In this document: positions 34,508-44,059 of the stretch, one piece after another
Layout of the letters: each line of letters starts with the position of its first letter
Numbering within the stretch: the stretch's first letter is position 1
Assembly: GCF_019966545.1 (NCBI RefSeq)
Contig: NZ_JAIMIC010000002.1
Coordinates: forward strand, 1 to 64,000
DNA length: 64,000 nucleotides
From: Heliomarina baculiformis
Lineage (GTDB): Bacteria; Pseudomonadota; Alphaproteobacteria; Rhodobacterales; Rhodobacteraceae
Direction of reading: 5' to 3'
Made by a program: the position numbers and the translations under genes
The notes under the pieces: model-generated
What the model was told of the DNA's origin: nothing
Database searches by the model: none
Seen by the model: the letters and a program-made list of their open reading frames with translations, nothing else

Positions 34508-35539
34508 ATGAGCCAACCGAAGATCAGGAATATGGAAGATTTTGCGTCGGTCAGCGGCATCTCGCGGCCTACATTGTCCAAGTATTTCAACGATCCAGCC
34601 AGCGTACGCAGTTCAACCCGTGCGCGTATCGAAACGGCGCTGGAACAGTTCGATTTTCATCCCAACATCTATGCGATGAATCAGAACCGGCGGCTGACCA
34701 AGAACATCGGGATCGTGGTACCCAACCTGTCTGACCCGTTTTTCGCGGAAATGGCCCGAAATATCGAGAACTGGGTCATCAAAGCCGGTTTCCGTCCGGT
34801 CCTGCTTGGCTCGCATGGCGATCCGGAACAGGAGATCGAAAATCTCGACAACCTGCGCCTTATCAAGCCAGCCGGTGTCTTGATGGCCCCGCTTGGACGG
34901 ATGTCTTTGGCATCGCGGATTGCCAGTTTCTGCGAGGACGTGCCGACTGTTCTCTTCGACTCCAACATCGACGATATCGGCGAAGCCTTTGTCGGATCGA
35001 ACAACGTGCAGAGCGTCTGCCTGATTGTCGACTACCTGTGCAGGACGGGCCAGCCCCCGGCATTCTTTGAAATGAAGACGCCTGCCAACCCGAATGCCTT
35101 CAAGCGGCGCAATACTTATGTCCAGGCAATGGAGGAACTGGGCCACGAACCTCGGCTGATCCAGGTAGATGGAGAAGGTTGGAATCTCGAGGAAATCGGG
35201 TTTCGCGAAGGCACCAAAGTGCTGTCCGAGGGAAAGTTGCCTACCGATACCATTCTCTGCAGCAACGATCGCCTCGCGATCGGTGTTCTTTCGGCCGCCT
35301 ATCAGCTGGGCTTCAAGGTCGGGATAGAGGGGGATTGCGATCTAAGGGTGGCCGGGCACGATGACCATCCTTTCTCCCGCTACACCTGTCCAACGCTGAC
35401 GACCGTGTCGCAGGATTACGAGGTCATTGCCGAAAAAAGCGCAAAAACCCTGTTCGAACTCATCGAATCGGAAAAGCGGGCAGAGCGGCGGACCGTAACG
35501 ATGCTTGATGGAAAACTCGTCATGCGAGGGTCTGCCTAA
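34508..35539 (+). CDS. LacI-family regulator of the polyol operon
   Basis: 343 residues. The N-terminal LacI HTH is EDFASVSGISRPTLSKYFND with the hinge helix (RARIETALEQFDFHPN), then a sugar-binding periplasmic-protein-like domain. ATG 34508 is chosen at the HTH; the frame is open further upstream but without family similarity. It lies immediately upstream of smoE, and the gap holds a perfect LacI-style palindrome. It is expected to repress the operon until a hexitol or its product binds. Confidence 0.9.
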   Translation: MSQPKIRNMEDFASVSGISRPTLSKYFNDPASVRSSTRARIETALEQFDFHPNIYAMNQNRRLTKNIGIVVPNLSDPFFAEMARNIENWVIKAGFRPVLLGSHGDPEQEIENLDNLRLIKPAGVLMAPLGRMSLASRIASFCEDVPTVLFDSNIDDIGEAFVGSNNVQSVCLIVDYLCRTGQPPAFFEMKTPANPNAFKRRNTYVQAMEELGHEPRLIQVDGEGWNLEEIGFREGTKVLSEGKLPTDTILCSNDRLAIGVLSAAYQLGFKVGIEGDCDLRVAGHDDHPFSRYTCPTLTTVSQDYEVIAEKSAKTLFELIESEKRAERRTVTMLDGKLVMRGSA

Positions 35540-35566
35540 GCATATGTAATCGCAGGTTTCTGCAAA

Positions 35567-35588
35567 TAAATTTACGCGCGTAAATTTA
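35567..35588. promoter_or_regulatory. LacI-type operator, perfect 22-bp palindrome
   Basis: The core AAATTTACGCGCGTAAATTT (35568-35587) is a perfect palindrome, extended by one T/A pair on each side. The central CG and A/T-rich arms are typical of LacI-family operators. It ends just before the -35 box at 35592. Confidence 0.8.
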
Positions 35589-35591
35589 AAA

Positions 35592-35621
35592 TTGACGCGG
35601 CGATATGTTTTCCATTAGCGT
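35592..35621 (+). promoter_or_regulatory. Candidate sigma-70 promoter of the smo operon
   Basis: TTGACG at 35592-35597 and TAGCGT at 35616-35621, spaced 18 nt. A strong SD (AGGGAGGAG) follows before ATG 35657. The operator lies directly upstream, so bound repressor would touch polymerase. Confidence 0.5.
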
Positions 35622-35656
35622 ATCCGGACAACATCCAAACCATAGGGAGGAGCCGG

Positions 35657-36958
35657 ATGTCCTTGAGAAACGCATTTCGTGCGGCAACGGCGCTGTCGGT
35701 CCTGGCCACCAGCGCGGCATATGCCGAGACCATCACCATCGCGACAGTCAACAACGGTGACATGATCCGCATGCAGGGTCTGACCGATGACTTCACCGAA
35801 AAGACGGGTCACGAGGTCGAGTGGGTTACACTGGAAGAAAACGTGCTGAGACAGCGCGTCACGACGGATATTTCCGCCAAGGGCGGTCAGTTCGACATCA
35901 TGACCATCGGCATGTACGAAACGCCGATCTGGGCAAAGAACAACTGGCTCGTGCCGCTCGATGATCTTCCCGCTGAATACGACGTGGACGATCTTTTGCC
36001 GGCGATGCGCGGCGGCCTGTCGCTGGACGGCACACTATATGCCGCTCCATTCTACGGCGAAAGCTCGATGATCATGTACCGCACGGACCTGATGGAAGAG
36101 GCGGGGCTGGAAATGCCTGACGCTCCGACTTGGGAATTCGTGGCCGATGCGGCGCGCAAGATGACCGACAAGGACAACGAGATCTACGGCATCTGTCTGC
36201 GCGGCAAGGCGGGCTGGGGCGAGAACATGGCCTTCCTGACCGCGACCGCAAACTCCTTTGGGGCACGTTGGTTCGATGAGGACTGGACGCCTCAGTTCGA
36301 CAGCGAAGCATGGTCGAACACGCTGAACTTCTACATCGACCTGATGAACGATGCCGGACCTCCGGGCGCATCCAACAACGGTTTCAACGAAAACCTGTCG
36401 CTGTTCCAGCAAGGCAAATGCGGCATGTGGATTGACGCCACCGTGGCTGCTTCCTTTGTGACGAACCCTGACGATTCCACCGTGGCCGACAAGGTTGGCT
36501 TTGCGCTGGCTCCGGATGCGGGTCTTGGCAAGCGCAGCAACTGGCTCTGGGCATGGGCGCTGGCAATCCCGGCTGGCACCCAGAAGGAAGACGCTGCCAA
36601 GGAGTTCATCAACTGGGCGACCTCCAAGGAATACATCGAGCTCGTGGCTTCGAAAGAAGGCTGGGCCAACGTCCCTCCGGGAGCGCGGACCTCGCTTTAT
36701 GAAAACGCGAATTACAAGGACGTCCCTTTCGCCAAGATGACGCTCGACAGCATCCTCTCGGCGGATCCGAACAACCCCGCGGTTGATCCGGTGCCCTACG
36801 TAGGTGTCCAGTTTGCGGCCATTCCCGAATTTGCGGGGATCGCCACTCAGGTAGGACAGGAATTCTCGGCTGCATTGGCCGGTCAGCAAAGCGCAGAAGA
36901 AGCTCTCGAAAAAGCTCAGGCGCTGACCGTCGATGAGATGGAAGCCGCAGGATACTAG
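35657..36958 (+). CDS. smoE: Sorbitol/mannitol ABC transporter solute-binding protein
   Basis: 433 residues with a Sec signal (about 1-23). Cluster-1 sugar-binding fold: LTDDFTEKTGHEVEWVTLEE, FDIMTIGMYETPIWAKNNWL, YAAPFYGESSMIMYRTDLM. These match the SmoE/polyol group. It delivers hexitols to SmoFGK in the periplasm. A strong hairpin (36970-37001) follows, before smoF. Confidence 0.93.
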   Translation: MSLRNAFRAATALSVLATSAAYAETITIATVNNGDMIRMQGLTDDFTEKTGHEVEWVTLEENVLRQRVTTDISAKGGQFDIMTIGMYETPIWAKNNWLVPLDDLPAEYDVDDLLPAMRGGLSLDGTLYAAPFYGESSMIMYRTDLMEEAGLEMPDAPTWEFVADAARKMTDKDNEIYGICLRGKAGWGENMAFLTATANSFGARWFDEDWTPQFDSEAWSNTLNFYIDLMNDAGPPGASNNGFNENLSLFQQGKCGMWIDATVAASFVTNPDDSTVADKVGFALAPDAGLGKRSNWLWAWALAIPAGTQKEDAAKEFINWATSKEYIELVASKEGWANVPPGARTSLYENANYKDVPFAKMTLDSILSADPNNPAVDPVPYVGVQFAAIPEFAGIATQVGQEFSAALAGQQSAEEALEKAQALTVDEMEAAGY

Positions 36959-36969
36959 TCCTCCTCCCT

Positions 36970-37001
36970 GGCCAGAGGGTATCGAAGTCTACCCTCTGGC
37001 C
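36970..37001 (+). terminator. Intercistronic hairpin smoE/smoF
   Basis: GGCCAGAGGGTA and TACCCTCTGGCC form a perfect 12-bp stem with an 8-nt loop, followed by CTTTTACC. Probably a leaky terminator or 3'-stabiliser giving excess SmoE over the membrane parts. Confidence 0.7.
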
Positions 37002-37065
37002 CTTTTACCTACGCTGCCAAACGCAAAGGTGACGGCATAGTGCCGTTCAGCGATGGAGGTATGAT

Positions 37066-37932
37066 ATGGCCACCCAGCATTCGCGGTCCGCTGCGCGTAT
37101 CATGATGGCTCCGGCGGTAATCCTGCTCTTGGGCTGGATGCTTGTGCCGCTCCTCATGACACTGTGGTTCTCTTTCAAGAAGTATCTGCCGCTACGTGGT
37201 GGCGATCTTGGATGGGTCGGGTTCGACAACTACGTCCGCTTCATCTCCTCAAGCTCTTTCTGGCCCAGCATTCAGGCGACCCTGATCATCGTTGGCGGCG
37301 TTCTGGCGATCACCATCATCTTTGGTGTGCTGCTGGCCATTCTTCTGAACCAGCCGATGTGGGGGCAGGGGATCGTTCGCATTCTGGTCATTGCCCCGTT
37401 TTTCGTGATGCCGACCGTGTCGGCGCTCGTCTGGAAGAACATGTTCATGGATCCCGTGAACGGACTTTTCGCACATCTTTGGAAGTTCTTTGGCGCCGAG
37501 CCGATTTCGTGGCTGTCCGAAGCCTCGCTGCAATCCATCATCCTGATCGTAAGCTGGCAGTGGCTGCCTTTCGCGACGCTCATCCTGCTGACCGCGATAC
37601 AGTCGCTTGACAGCGAACAGCTTGAAGCCGCCGAAATGGACGGGGCCTCGCCGCTCTCGCGCTTTGGCTATATCACCCTGCCACACCTGTCGCGGGCGAT
37701 CACTGTTGTCCTGCTGATCCAGACGATCTTCCTGCTGTCTATCTTTGCCGAGATATTCGTCACCACCCAGGGCGCATTTGGCACCAAGACCCTGACGTAC
37801 CTGATCTATCAGCGGGTACTCGAAAGCCAGAACGTCGGGCTCGGCTCCGCCGGTGGCGTCTATGCCATCATCCTCGCAAATATCGTTGCGATCTTCCTGA
37901 TGCGCATCGTCGGCAAGAACCTGGACGCATGA
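37066..37932 (+). CDS. smoF: Polyol ABC transporter permease
   Basis: 288 residues, six helices, EAA loop EAAEMDGASPLSRFGYITLP. This is the MalF-like first permease of the hexitol transporter. GGAGG precedes ATG 37066. smoG follows after 10 nt. Confidence 0.92.
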   Translation: MATQHSRSAARIMMAPAVILLLGWMLVPLLMTLWFSFKKYLPLRGGDLGWVGFDNYVRFISSSSFWPSIQATLIIVGGVLAITIIFGVLLAILLNQPMWGQGIVRILVIAPFFVMPTVSALVWKNMFMDPVNGLFAHLWKFFGAEPISWLSEASLQSIILIVSWQWLPFATLILLTAIQSLDSEQLEAAEMDGASPLSRFGYITLPHLSRAITVVLLIQTIFLLSIFAEIFVTTQGAFGTKTLTYLIYQRVLESQNVGLGSAGGVYAIILANIVAIFLMRIVGKNLDA

Positions 37933-37942
37933 GGAGGCTGGA

Positions 37943-38773
37943 ATGGCACGCGCAGTAACACCGCAACGCAAGGCCCTGAACACCGCCATCGCATGGGGGA
38001 TCGGCCTGCTGATATTCTTTCCAATCCTCTGGACGATCCTGACCAGCTTCAAGACCGAGGCGCAGGCAATCAGCGACCCGCCGGTTTTCCTGTTCTTCGA
38101 CTGGACGCTGGAAAACTACTCGGTCGTGCAGGAACGCTCGGACTACATGCGCTTCCTCTGGAATTCCGTGATCATCGCGGGCGGCTCGACGATCCTTGGC
38201 ATCATCATCGCGATCCCTGCCGCATGGTCGATGGCCTTTGTGCCCTCCAAGCGGACCAAGGACATCCTTCTCTGGATGCTGTCGACCAAGATGCTGCCCG
38301 CCGTTGGCGTGCTTTACCCGATCTACCTAATCTTCATCCGGATGGGCATTCTGGATACGCGGATGGGTCTCGTCGTGGTGCTGATGCTCATCAACCTGCC
38401 GATCATCGTCTGGATGCTGTACACATATTTCCGGGAAATCCCCGGCGAGATACTTGAAGCCGCACGGATGGACGGCGCTTCGCTCAAGGAAGAAATTCTT
38501 TACGTGCTGACGCCGATGGCGATGCCGGGCATTGCTTCGACCCTGCTGCTGAACATCATCCTCGCCTGGAACGAAGCCTTCTGGACGCTGAATCTGACGG
38601 CGGCCAAGGCGGCTCCGCTAACGGCCTTTATCGCCAGCTATTCCAGCCCCGAAGGGCTGTTCTATGCGAAACTTTCGGCGGCTTCCACGATGGCAATCGC
38701 ACCTATTCTTATCCTCGGATGGTTCAGCCAGAAGCAACTTGTAAGCGGCCTGACGTTTGGCGCTGTGAAATAA
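37943..38773 (+). CDS. smoG: Polyol ABC transporter permease
   Basis: 276 residues, six helices, EAA loop [20 protein letters not shown]. MalG-like partner of SmoF. GAGGAGG precedes ATG 37943. Confidence 0.92.
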   Translation: MARAVTPQRKALNTAIAWGIGLLIFFPILWTILTSFKTEAQAISDPPVFLFFDWTLENYSVVQERSDYMRFLWNSVIIAGGSTILGIIIAIPAAWSMAFVPSKRTKDILLWMLSTKMLPAVGVLYPIYLIFIRMGILDTRMGLVVVLMLINLPIIVWMLYTYFREIPGEILEAARMDGASLKEEILYVLTPMAMPGIASTLLLNIILAWNEAFWTLNLTAAKAAPLTAFIASYSSPEGLFYAKLSAASTMAIAPILILGWFSQKQLVSGLTFGAVK

Positions 38774-38784
38774 GGAACGGGACT

Positions 38785-39789
38785 GTGGGACAAATAAAGC
38801 TTGAATCCGTCACCAAGAGTTTTGGTCCGGTCGAAGTCATTCCTCCACTGGATCTGACCATTGAAGACGGCGAATTCACCGTTTTCGTAGGCCCCTCGGG
38901 GTGCGGTAAATCCACGCTCCTGCGCCTGATCGCCGGACTTGAGGATATCACCTCGGGCAAGATCAGCATCGACGGACAGGATGCGACCCATGTGCCCCCC
39001 GCGAAACGCGGTCTCGCCATGGTTTTCCAGTCCTACGCGCTTTACCCGCATATGTCGGTGCGCAAGAACATCGCCTTTCCGATGAAGATGGCAGGCGTAC
39101 CGGTCGAGGAACAGAACCGGCGCATCGAAGCTGCTGCCGCCGCGCTGAACCTGACGGATTACCTTGATCGTCGCCCCGGCCAGCTTTCCGGCGGGCAGCG
39201 CCAGCGTGTGGCCATCGGTCGTGCCATCGTCCGTGAACCCGGGGCTTTCCTTTTCGACGAACCGCTGTCGAACCTCGACGCCGCGCTTCGCGTGGGTATG
39301 CGACTTGAGATTTCCGAACTGCATAAACGTCTCAAGACGACCATGATCTACGTCACCCACGATCAGGTCGAAGCGATGACGATGGCCGATAAGATCGTTG
39401 TGCTGCAGGCTGGCGTGATCGAACAGGTGGGCAGCCCGCTCGAACTCTACCGCGCGCCCAGGAATGTGTTCGTCGCCGGTTTCATCGGCTCACCAAAGAT
39501 GAACCTGCTGACCGGACCCGAGGCTGCGAAACACAATGCTCACACCATCGGCACCCGGCCCGAACACATCGCGATTTCGCAGACCGAGGGAACGTGGTCC
39601 GGTACGATCGGCGTGTCCGAGCATCTTGGATCCGACACATTCTTTCACGTCAAATGCGACGGCTTCGACGACCCGCTGACCGTGCGGGCTGGTGGTGAGG
39701 TTGCACTCAAATACGGCGACAAGGTTTTCCTGACACCGGATCTGACGCAGCTTCACCGCTTCGATGCCCAAGGCCTGAGGATCGCGTGA
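38785..39789 (+). CDS. smoK: Polyol ABC transporter ATPase
   Basis: 334 residues. Walker [15 protein letters not shown]-loop [10 protein letters not shown], signature [15 protein letters not shown], Walker [14 protein letters not shown], switch [14 protein letters not shown]-terminal MalK-type regulatory region follows (about 240-334). GTG 38785 is chosen because the family start ([13 protein letters not shown]) is there and AAGGAACGG precedes it. The stop overlaps smoS. Confidence 0.93.
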   Translation: MGQIKLESVTKSFGPVEVIPPLDLTIEDGEFTVFVGPSGCGKSTLLRLIAGLEDITSGKISIDGQDATHVPPAKRGLAMVFQSYALYPHMSVRKNIAFPMKMAGVPVEEQNRRIEAAAAALNLTDYLDRRPGQLSGGQRQRVAIGRAIVREPGAFLFDEPLSNLDAALRVGMRLEISELHKRLKTTMIYVTHDQVEAMTMADKIVVLQAGVIEQVGSPLELYRAPRNVFVAGFIGSPKMNLLTGPEAAKHNAHTIGTRPEHIAISQTEGTWSGTIGVSEHLGSDTFFHVKCDGFDDPLTVRAGGEVALKYGDKVFLTPDLTQLHRFDAQGLRIA

Positions 39790-40559
39790 AGCGGCTTGCG
39801 GGAAAGACGGCCCTGATCACGGGCGCCGCGCGCGGCATCGGGCGCGCTTTCGCACAGGCTTATGTCGACGAAGGCGCGAAGGTCGCGATTGCCGATATCG
39901 ATATCGACCGTGCGAGAGAAGTTGCCTCCGCGCTGGGCAAAGCGGCGATGGCGGTCGAACTGGACATCAGCAACCAGTCCAGCATCGAAGAGGCCGTGGA
40001 CGCCACGATTGCCGGTTTCAGTCATATCGACATCCTGATCAACAATGCGGCGATCTTTTCCGCCGCACCGACTGTTGAAATCACGCGCACCGATTTCGAC
40101 CGCGTGTTTCAGATCAACGTGGCCGGAACGCTCTTCATGTTGCAGGCGGTCGCGCGGCACATGATCGAGCGCGGGCAGGGCGGAAAGATCATCAATATGG
40201 CCAGCCAGGCGGGACGCCGTGGTGAACCCTTGGTCGCGGTTTATTGCGCCAGCAAGGCTGCCGTCATCAGCCTGACGCAATCCGCAGGGCTGGACCTGAT
40301 CCGCCACGGTATCAACGTCAACGCGATCTCGCCCGGTGTCGTCGACGGGGAACATTGGGACGGCGTGGATGCCTTCTTCGCAAAATGCGAAGGCAAGGCA
40401 CCGGGACAGAAAAAGAAGGAAGTCGGCGAGGCGGTTCCCTTCGGTCGAATCGGAACAGCCGAAGATCTAACAGGCATGGCGGTTTTCCTTGCCAGCGAGG
40501 AAGCCCGATATGTCGTCGCTCAAACCTACAATGTGGACGGCGGTCAGTGGATGAGCTGA
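39786..40559 (+). CDS. smoS: Sorbitol (D-glucitol) dehydrogenase, SDR family
   Basis: 257 residues. [31 protein letters not shown], active Ser in [12 protein letters not shown] and Tyr-Lys in [11 protein letters not shown]; end [10 protein letters not shown]. Same place and pattern as SmoS of Rhodobacter, which oxidises D-glucitol to D-fructose (and galactitol) with NAD. Overlaps smoK by 4 nt and precedes mtlK. Confidence 0.93.
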   Translation: MKRLAGKTALITGAARGIGRAFAQAYVDEGAKVAIADIDIDRAREVASALGKAAMAVELDISNQSSIEEAVDATIAGFSHIDILINNAAIFSAAPTVEITRTDFDRVFQINVAGTLFMLQAVARHMIERGQGGKIINMASQAGRRGEPLVAVYCASKAAVISLTQSAGLDLIRHGINVNAISPGVVDGEHWDGVDAFFAKCEGKAPGQKKKEVGEAVPFGRIGTAEDLTGMAVFLASEEARYVVAQTYNVDGGQWMS

Positions 40560-40584
40560 CAGGCCAGTTGCAGGAAACAGGAAT

Positions 40585-42054
40585 ATGAAACTCTCAGATG
40601 CAACGCTCGGGGAACTGCCGGACGACGTTCTGCGCCCGACGTATGACCGCAACGCGCTGAAACCCGGTATCGTGCACATCGGGCTGGGCAATTTCCACCG
40701 CGCGCATCAGGCGTGGTACCTGCACCGGCTGATGCAGCAGGGGCTGGCTCTGGACTGGGCGATCATTGGTGCCGGGGTGCGGTCTTATGATATCAACATG
40801 CGTGAAAAGCTGCTTACGCAGGATTGCCTGACCACGCTGATCGAACTCGACCCGTCGGGTACATCGGCAGAAGTGACGGGATCGATGATCGACTACCTGC
40901 CCATCGAAGAAGGCAACGGTCCGCTGGTCAAGACGATGGCTGACCCTTCGATCCGCATCGTCGCGCTGACGGTGACAGAGGGGGGGTATTACACCGACTC
41001 GGCGACGGGAAAACTGGATGTGAACCATCCGGATATCCAGCATGACATTTCCCGACCCGAGGCGCCGAGCTCGGTCTTTGGTGCGATTGTCGCCGCGTTG
41101 GGACGTCGCCGTGACGCGGGGCTTTCGCCCTTCACGGTGCAAAGCTGCGACAACCTGCAAGGCAACGGGGCGATCACCAGAAACGCGGTGGTAACGCTTG
41201 CCCGGGAAATCGACGCCGGACTTGCGGACTGGATCGACGGACAAGGGGCATTCCCCAATTCCATGGTCGATTGCATCGTGCCGGCGACCGGCCCTGATGA
41301 GATCGCGCTGGCGAGCAAGATGGGGATCGAAGACGCCGTGCCTGTCACCCATGAGAATTTCCGCCAATGGGTGATCGAAGATGACTTTTGCGCGGGGCGT
41401 CCTGACTGGGACAAGGTCGGCGCGACCTTTACGGATGCGGTGCACGATTACGAGACGATGAAGATCCGCATCCTGAACGCTGGTCATCAGGTTATCGCGA
41501 ACGCGGGCGAATTGCTTTCTGTTGCGACCATTGCAGAGTGCATGACGCATCCGGCCATCAGGTCACTTTTTGCAAAGGTCGAAAGTGAAGAGATCGCCCC
41601 TTACGTTAAACCGGTTCCGGGTATGACACCTTCCGCTTATGTCGAGCTGATTGAGACCCGGTTTGCCAACCCGGCCATCCATGACACCACAAGGCGCGTC
41701 GCTTTCGACGGGTCTTCCCGGCACATGGGGTTTGTCCTCCCGATCCTGCGTGATGCGCTTGCTGCAGGTGGTCCGATCAGCGGACTCAGCCTTGTCGAGG
41801 CGCTCTGGGCAAGGATGTGTGCCGGCGCGCGAGAAGACGGAACGTCGATTGCACCGAACGATCCGCAGTGGGAGGTACTTTCGGCGATGGCGTTGGAGGC
41901 TCGGGAAAACCCGGAACGCTGGGTCGGTCAGGCAAAGATCTATGGTGATCTGGCTGACGATCCGCAGTTCTCGGCGGAATTCACCAAATGGCTCAATCTG
42001 ATATGGTCGAAAGGCACTATTGCCGCAATCGACGCATATGTGGGTGGCTCCTGA
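40585..42054 (+). CDS. mtlK: Mannitol 2-dehydrogenase (polyol-specific long-chain dehydrogenase)
   Basis: 489 residues, the normal length of the PSLDR group. Nucleotide-binding GIVHIGLGNFHRAHQAWY; catalytic KxxxxNxxH motif in KIRILNAGHQVIA; TEGGYY and NMVDCIVP-like segments (SMVDCIVPATG) are present. It oxidises D-mannitol to D-fructose with NAD in the cytoplasm. CAGGAAACAGGA lies upstream. Confidence 0.93.
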   Translation: MKLSDATLGELPDDVLRPTYDRNALKPGIVHIGLGNFHRAHQAWYLHRLMQQGLALDWAIIGAGVRSYDINMREKLLTQDCLTTLIELDPSGTSAEVTGSMIDYLPIEEGNGPLVKTMADPSIRIVALTVTEGGYYTDSATGKLDVNHPDIQHDISRPEAPSSVFGAIVAALGRRRDAGLSPFTVQSCDNLQGNGAITRNAVVTLAREIDAGLADWIDGQGAFPNSMVDCIVPATGPDEIALASKMGIEDAVPVTHENFRQWVIEDDFCAGRPDWDKVGATFTDAVHDYETMKIRILNAGHQVIANAGELLSVATIAECMTHPAIRSLFAKVESEEIAPYVKPVPGMTPSAYVELIETRFANPAIHDTTRRVAFDGSSRHMGFVLPILRDALAAGGPISGLSLVEALWARMCAGAREDGTSIAPNDPQWEVLSAMALEARENPERWVGQAKIYGDLADDPQFSAEFTKWLNLIWSKGTIAAIDAYVGGS

Positions 42055-42096
42055 ATCGGGTTATGGTGCAAGACACCTGACGTCATTAAGTCTTTG

Positions 42097-42109
42097 CCCT
42101 TTAAAAGGG
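42097..42109 (+). terminator. Short hairpin between mtlK and the fructokinase gene
   Basis: CCCTTTAAAAGGG followed by TATTTTCT. The stem is only 5-6 bp, so a weak attenuator at most. Confidence 0.3.
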
Positions 42110-42131
42110 TATTTTCTGCCAAGGAAGCAAG

Positions 42132-43070
42132 ATGATCCTGTGTTGCGGTGAAGCACTAATCGACATGATCCCAGAACGACTGGCGGACGGCCGCACCGGC
42201 TTTGTACCGCATGCTGGCGGCGCGATTTTCAACACCACCATTGCGCTTGGACGACTGGGGGTCAACGCCGGGATGCTCACGGGGCTCTCGACGGATCTGT
42301 TCGGTCAGCAACTATTGACTGAACTGCAGGCAAGCAACGTGGATACGTCAACGATTGTAAGGTCAGAGCGGAACACGACTCTGGCCTTCGTTCATCTTTC
42401 CGATGGGCAGGCAACCTACGATTTCTTGGACGAAAACTCTGCCGGTCGCATGCTGCTGCCCGAAAATATTCCGGAAATCTCTGCTGACGTATCGGCCATT
42501 TATTTCGGAGGTATCAGCCTTGCCTGCGAACCCTGCGCCGACACTTATGCGGATCTCCTGCTTCGCAAGGCGCCCGATTGCGCGATCATGCTGGACCCAA
42601 ACATCCGGCCCGCCTTTATTCAGGATGAAGCCCGCTATCGCGCCCGGATGGCCACGATCATTGCGGAATGTGACATCGTGAAGGTTTCGGATGATGATCT
42701 TGGATGGATGACGGGAGACACGGGGGGCGGACTTCGTGATCAGGCGGATCAGATGCTTGCGCAGGGCGTTTCTCTAGTCATCGTGACACAGGGTGCCAAA
42801 GGGGCGACCGCTTTTCATGTCGAGGGTTTCGAGGTTTCGGTGCCTGCGGCACCGGTGCGCGCTGTCGATACCGTTGGAGCAGGCGATACATTCAATGCCG
42901 GGCTGATGGCGCAGCTAACCAATGGCGGTGATCTGACCAAAGCGGGCATTCGGGACTTGACGCCGGACAAGGTGCGGGCGGCGTTGGAATTCGGCGCAAA
43001 GGTGGCTGCGGTTACCGTTTCAAGGGCCGGCGCTAATCCGCCATGGGCAGCGGAACTTTCTGACACCTGA
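42132..43070 (+). CDS. PfkB-family carbohydrate kinase, probable fructokinase
   Basis: 312 residues. PfkB start CCGEALIDMIPERLADGRTG, the GG motif HAGGAIFNTTIALGRLG, and the C-terminal anion-hole/base motif DTVGAGDTFNAGL with catalytic Asp. As the last gene of the polyol operon it should phosphorylate the fructose produced by SmoS and MtlK to fructose-6-phosphate. Confidence 0.88.
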   Translation: MILCCGEALIDMIPERLADGRTGFVPHAGGAIFNTTIALGRLGVNAGMLTGLSTDLFGQQLLTELQASNVDTSTIVRSERNTTLAFVHLSDGQATYDFLDENSAGRMLLPENIPEISADVSAIYFGGISLACEPCADTYADLLLRKAPDCAIMLDPNIRPAFIQDEARYRARMATIIAECDIVKVSDDDLGWMTGDTGGGLRDQADQMLAQGVSLVIVTQGAKGATAFHVEGFEVSVPAAPVRAVDTVGAGDTFNAGLMAQLTNGGDLTKAGIRDLTPDKVRAALEFGAKVAAVTVSRAGANPPWAAELSDT

Positions 43071-43376
43071 TCTCGGACTTCATGCGGGCGGTTCTGTTTG
43101 CCGCATGGGGCCAACCAGCTTACGGTACTGGTTTCTGGCGCGACAGAAAATCTGTCGAAAAACTGCGCAACTCCTAAGCCTTGCGTCGTTTTATTATTCT
43201 TCTGCCTATTCCCGGTCACTCACGTCGATGCAAGCAACTTCCCGAACGCTCAGCAGGGGAAAAACAACCGCGATGGTTATGAACAGCTCTGTACCGCAAC
43301 GGCGAATGGGTTGGGTTGCGCATGAACTCTGCTCTCTAAACTGGGCCGGTTTTTCGAGCCGGACGCCGTTGCTCAT
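43071..43376. other. Intergenic stretch, no gene seen
   Basis: About 300 bases after the kinase gene. No clear hairpin or protein-like frame; it leads into the GMC relic. Confidence 0.3.
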
Positions 43377-43942
43377 GTGCGGTTACGACCCGCTGTCGAA
43401 CCTTACCTTCAGTTTGACGGAGCGGTCACGCCGCATCGCGATAACTACTGCTTCCTGAGCCAGAAACCGGGCATGACCATGTACTCGACCCTTAAGCATC
43501 CGAAAAGCCGGGTTAATATCTCGTTTCGCTCGGCAGATCCGATCAAGTATCCGGATATCAATCCGAAGTAGCTCTTATTGCACCTGTCGGGCACAGAACT
43601 GGCTACGCTGATCGAAGCGATCCGCATCCAGCGTCGCGTGGCCCAGAGTGGAGCGCTCAAGGATCTTGTGGACGGAGAAATGTTCCCGCTGGCGATGCCC
43701 AGACCGGTGAAGAGTTTGAAGCCGTTATTCGGAGCCAATGCATGACAATCTATCATCAGTCGTCGACCTGTCGAGTTGGGACGGACGCAGCGGCAGTGGT
43801 CGACCGCGCGACGCTGAAGTTCCACCGTATCGAAAGGCTTTGCGTCGCCGATGCCTCGGCAATTCCCGCGATGGCGTCAGGCAATCTCAACACCTCGACG
43901 GTCTTGATCGCCGAACGTGTCGCTAGTTCGACCCGGTCTTGA
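43377..43942 (+). pseudogene. Relic of a GMC oxidoreductase (C-terminal part)
   Basis: Pieces in two frames follow the C-terminal GMC pattern. First SRVNISFRSADPIKYPDIN, then an in-frame TAG at 43569-43571 where Tyr is usual. After it LATLIEAIRIQRRVAQSGAL continues to a TGA at 43741-43743. Then, one frame over, TIYHQSSTCRVGTD, ERLCVADASAIPAMASGN and STVLIAERVA. The FAD-binding N-terminal half is missing. At least one stop and one frame change make it a pseudogene. It is distinct from the intact GMC gene at 9357. Confidence 0.8.
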
Positions 43943-44059
43943 TCTGTTGCCCGAAAGGTCACTGCGTAATCTCAGGCGGCCCTTACTGCCGCGCTGCATT
44001 TCTGTCTCCCCGATGCGACGCGCCAAGTAAGAGTTCACGGCGCGCGTTTCGCGCCTTGA

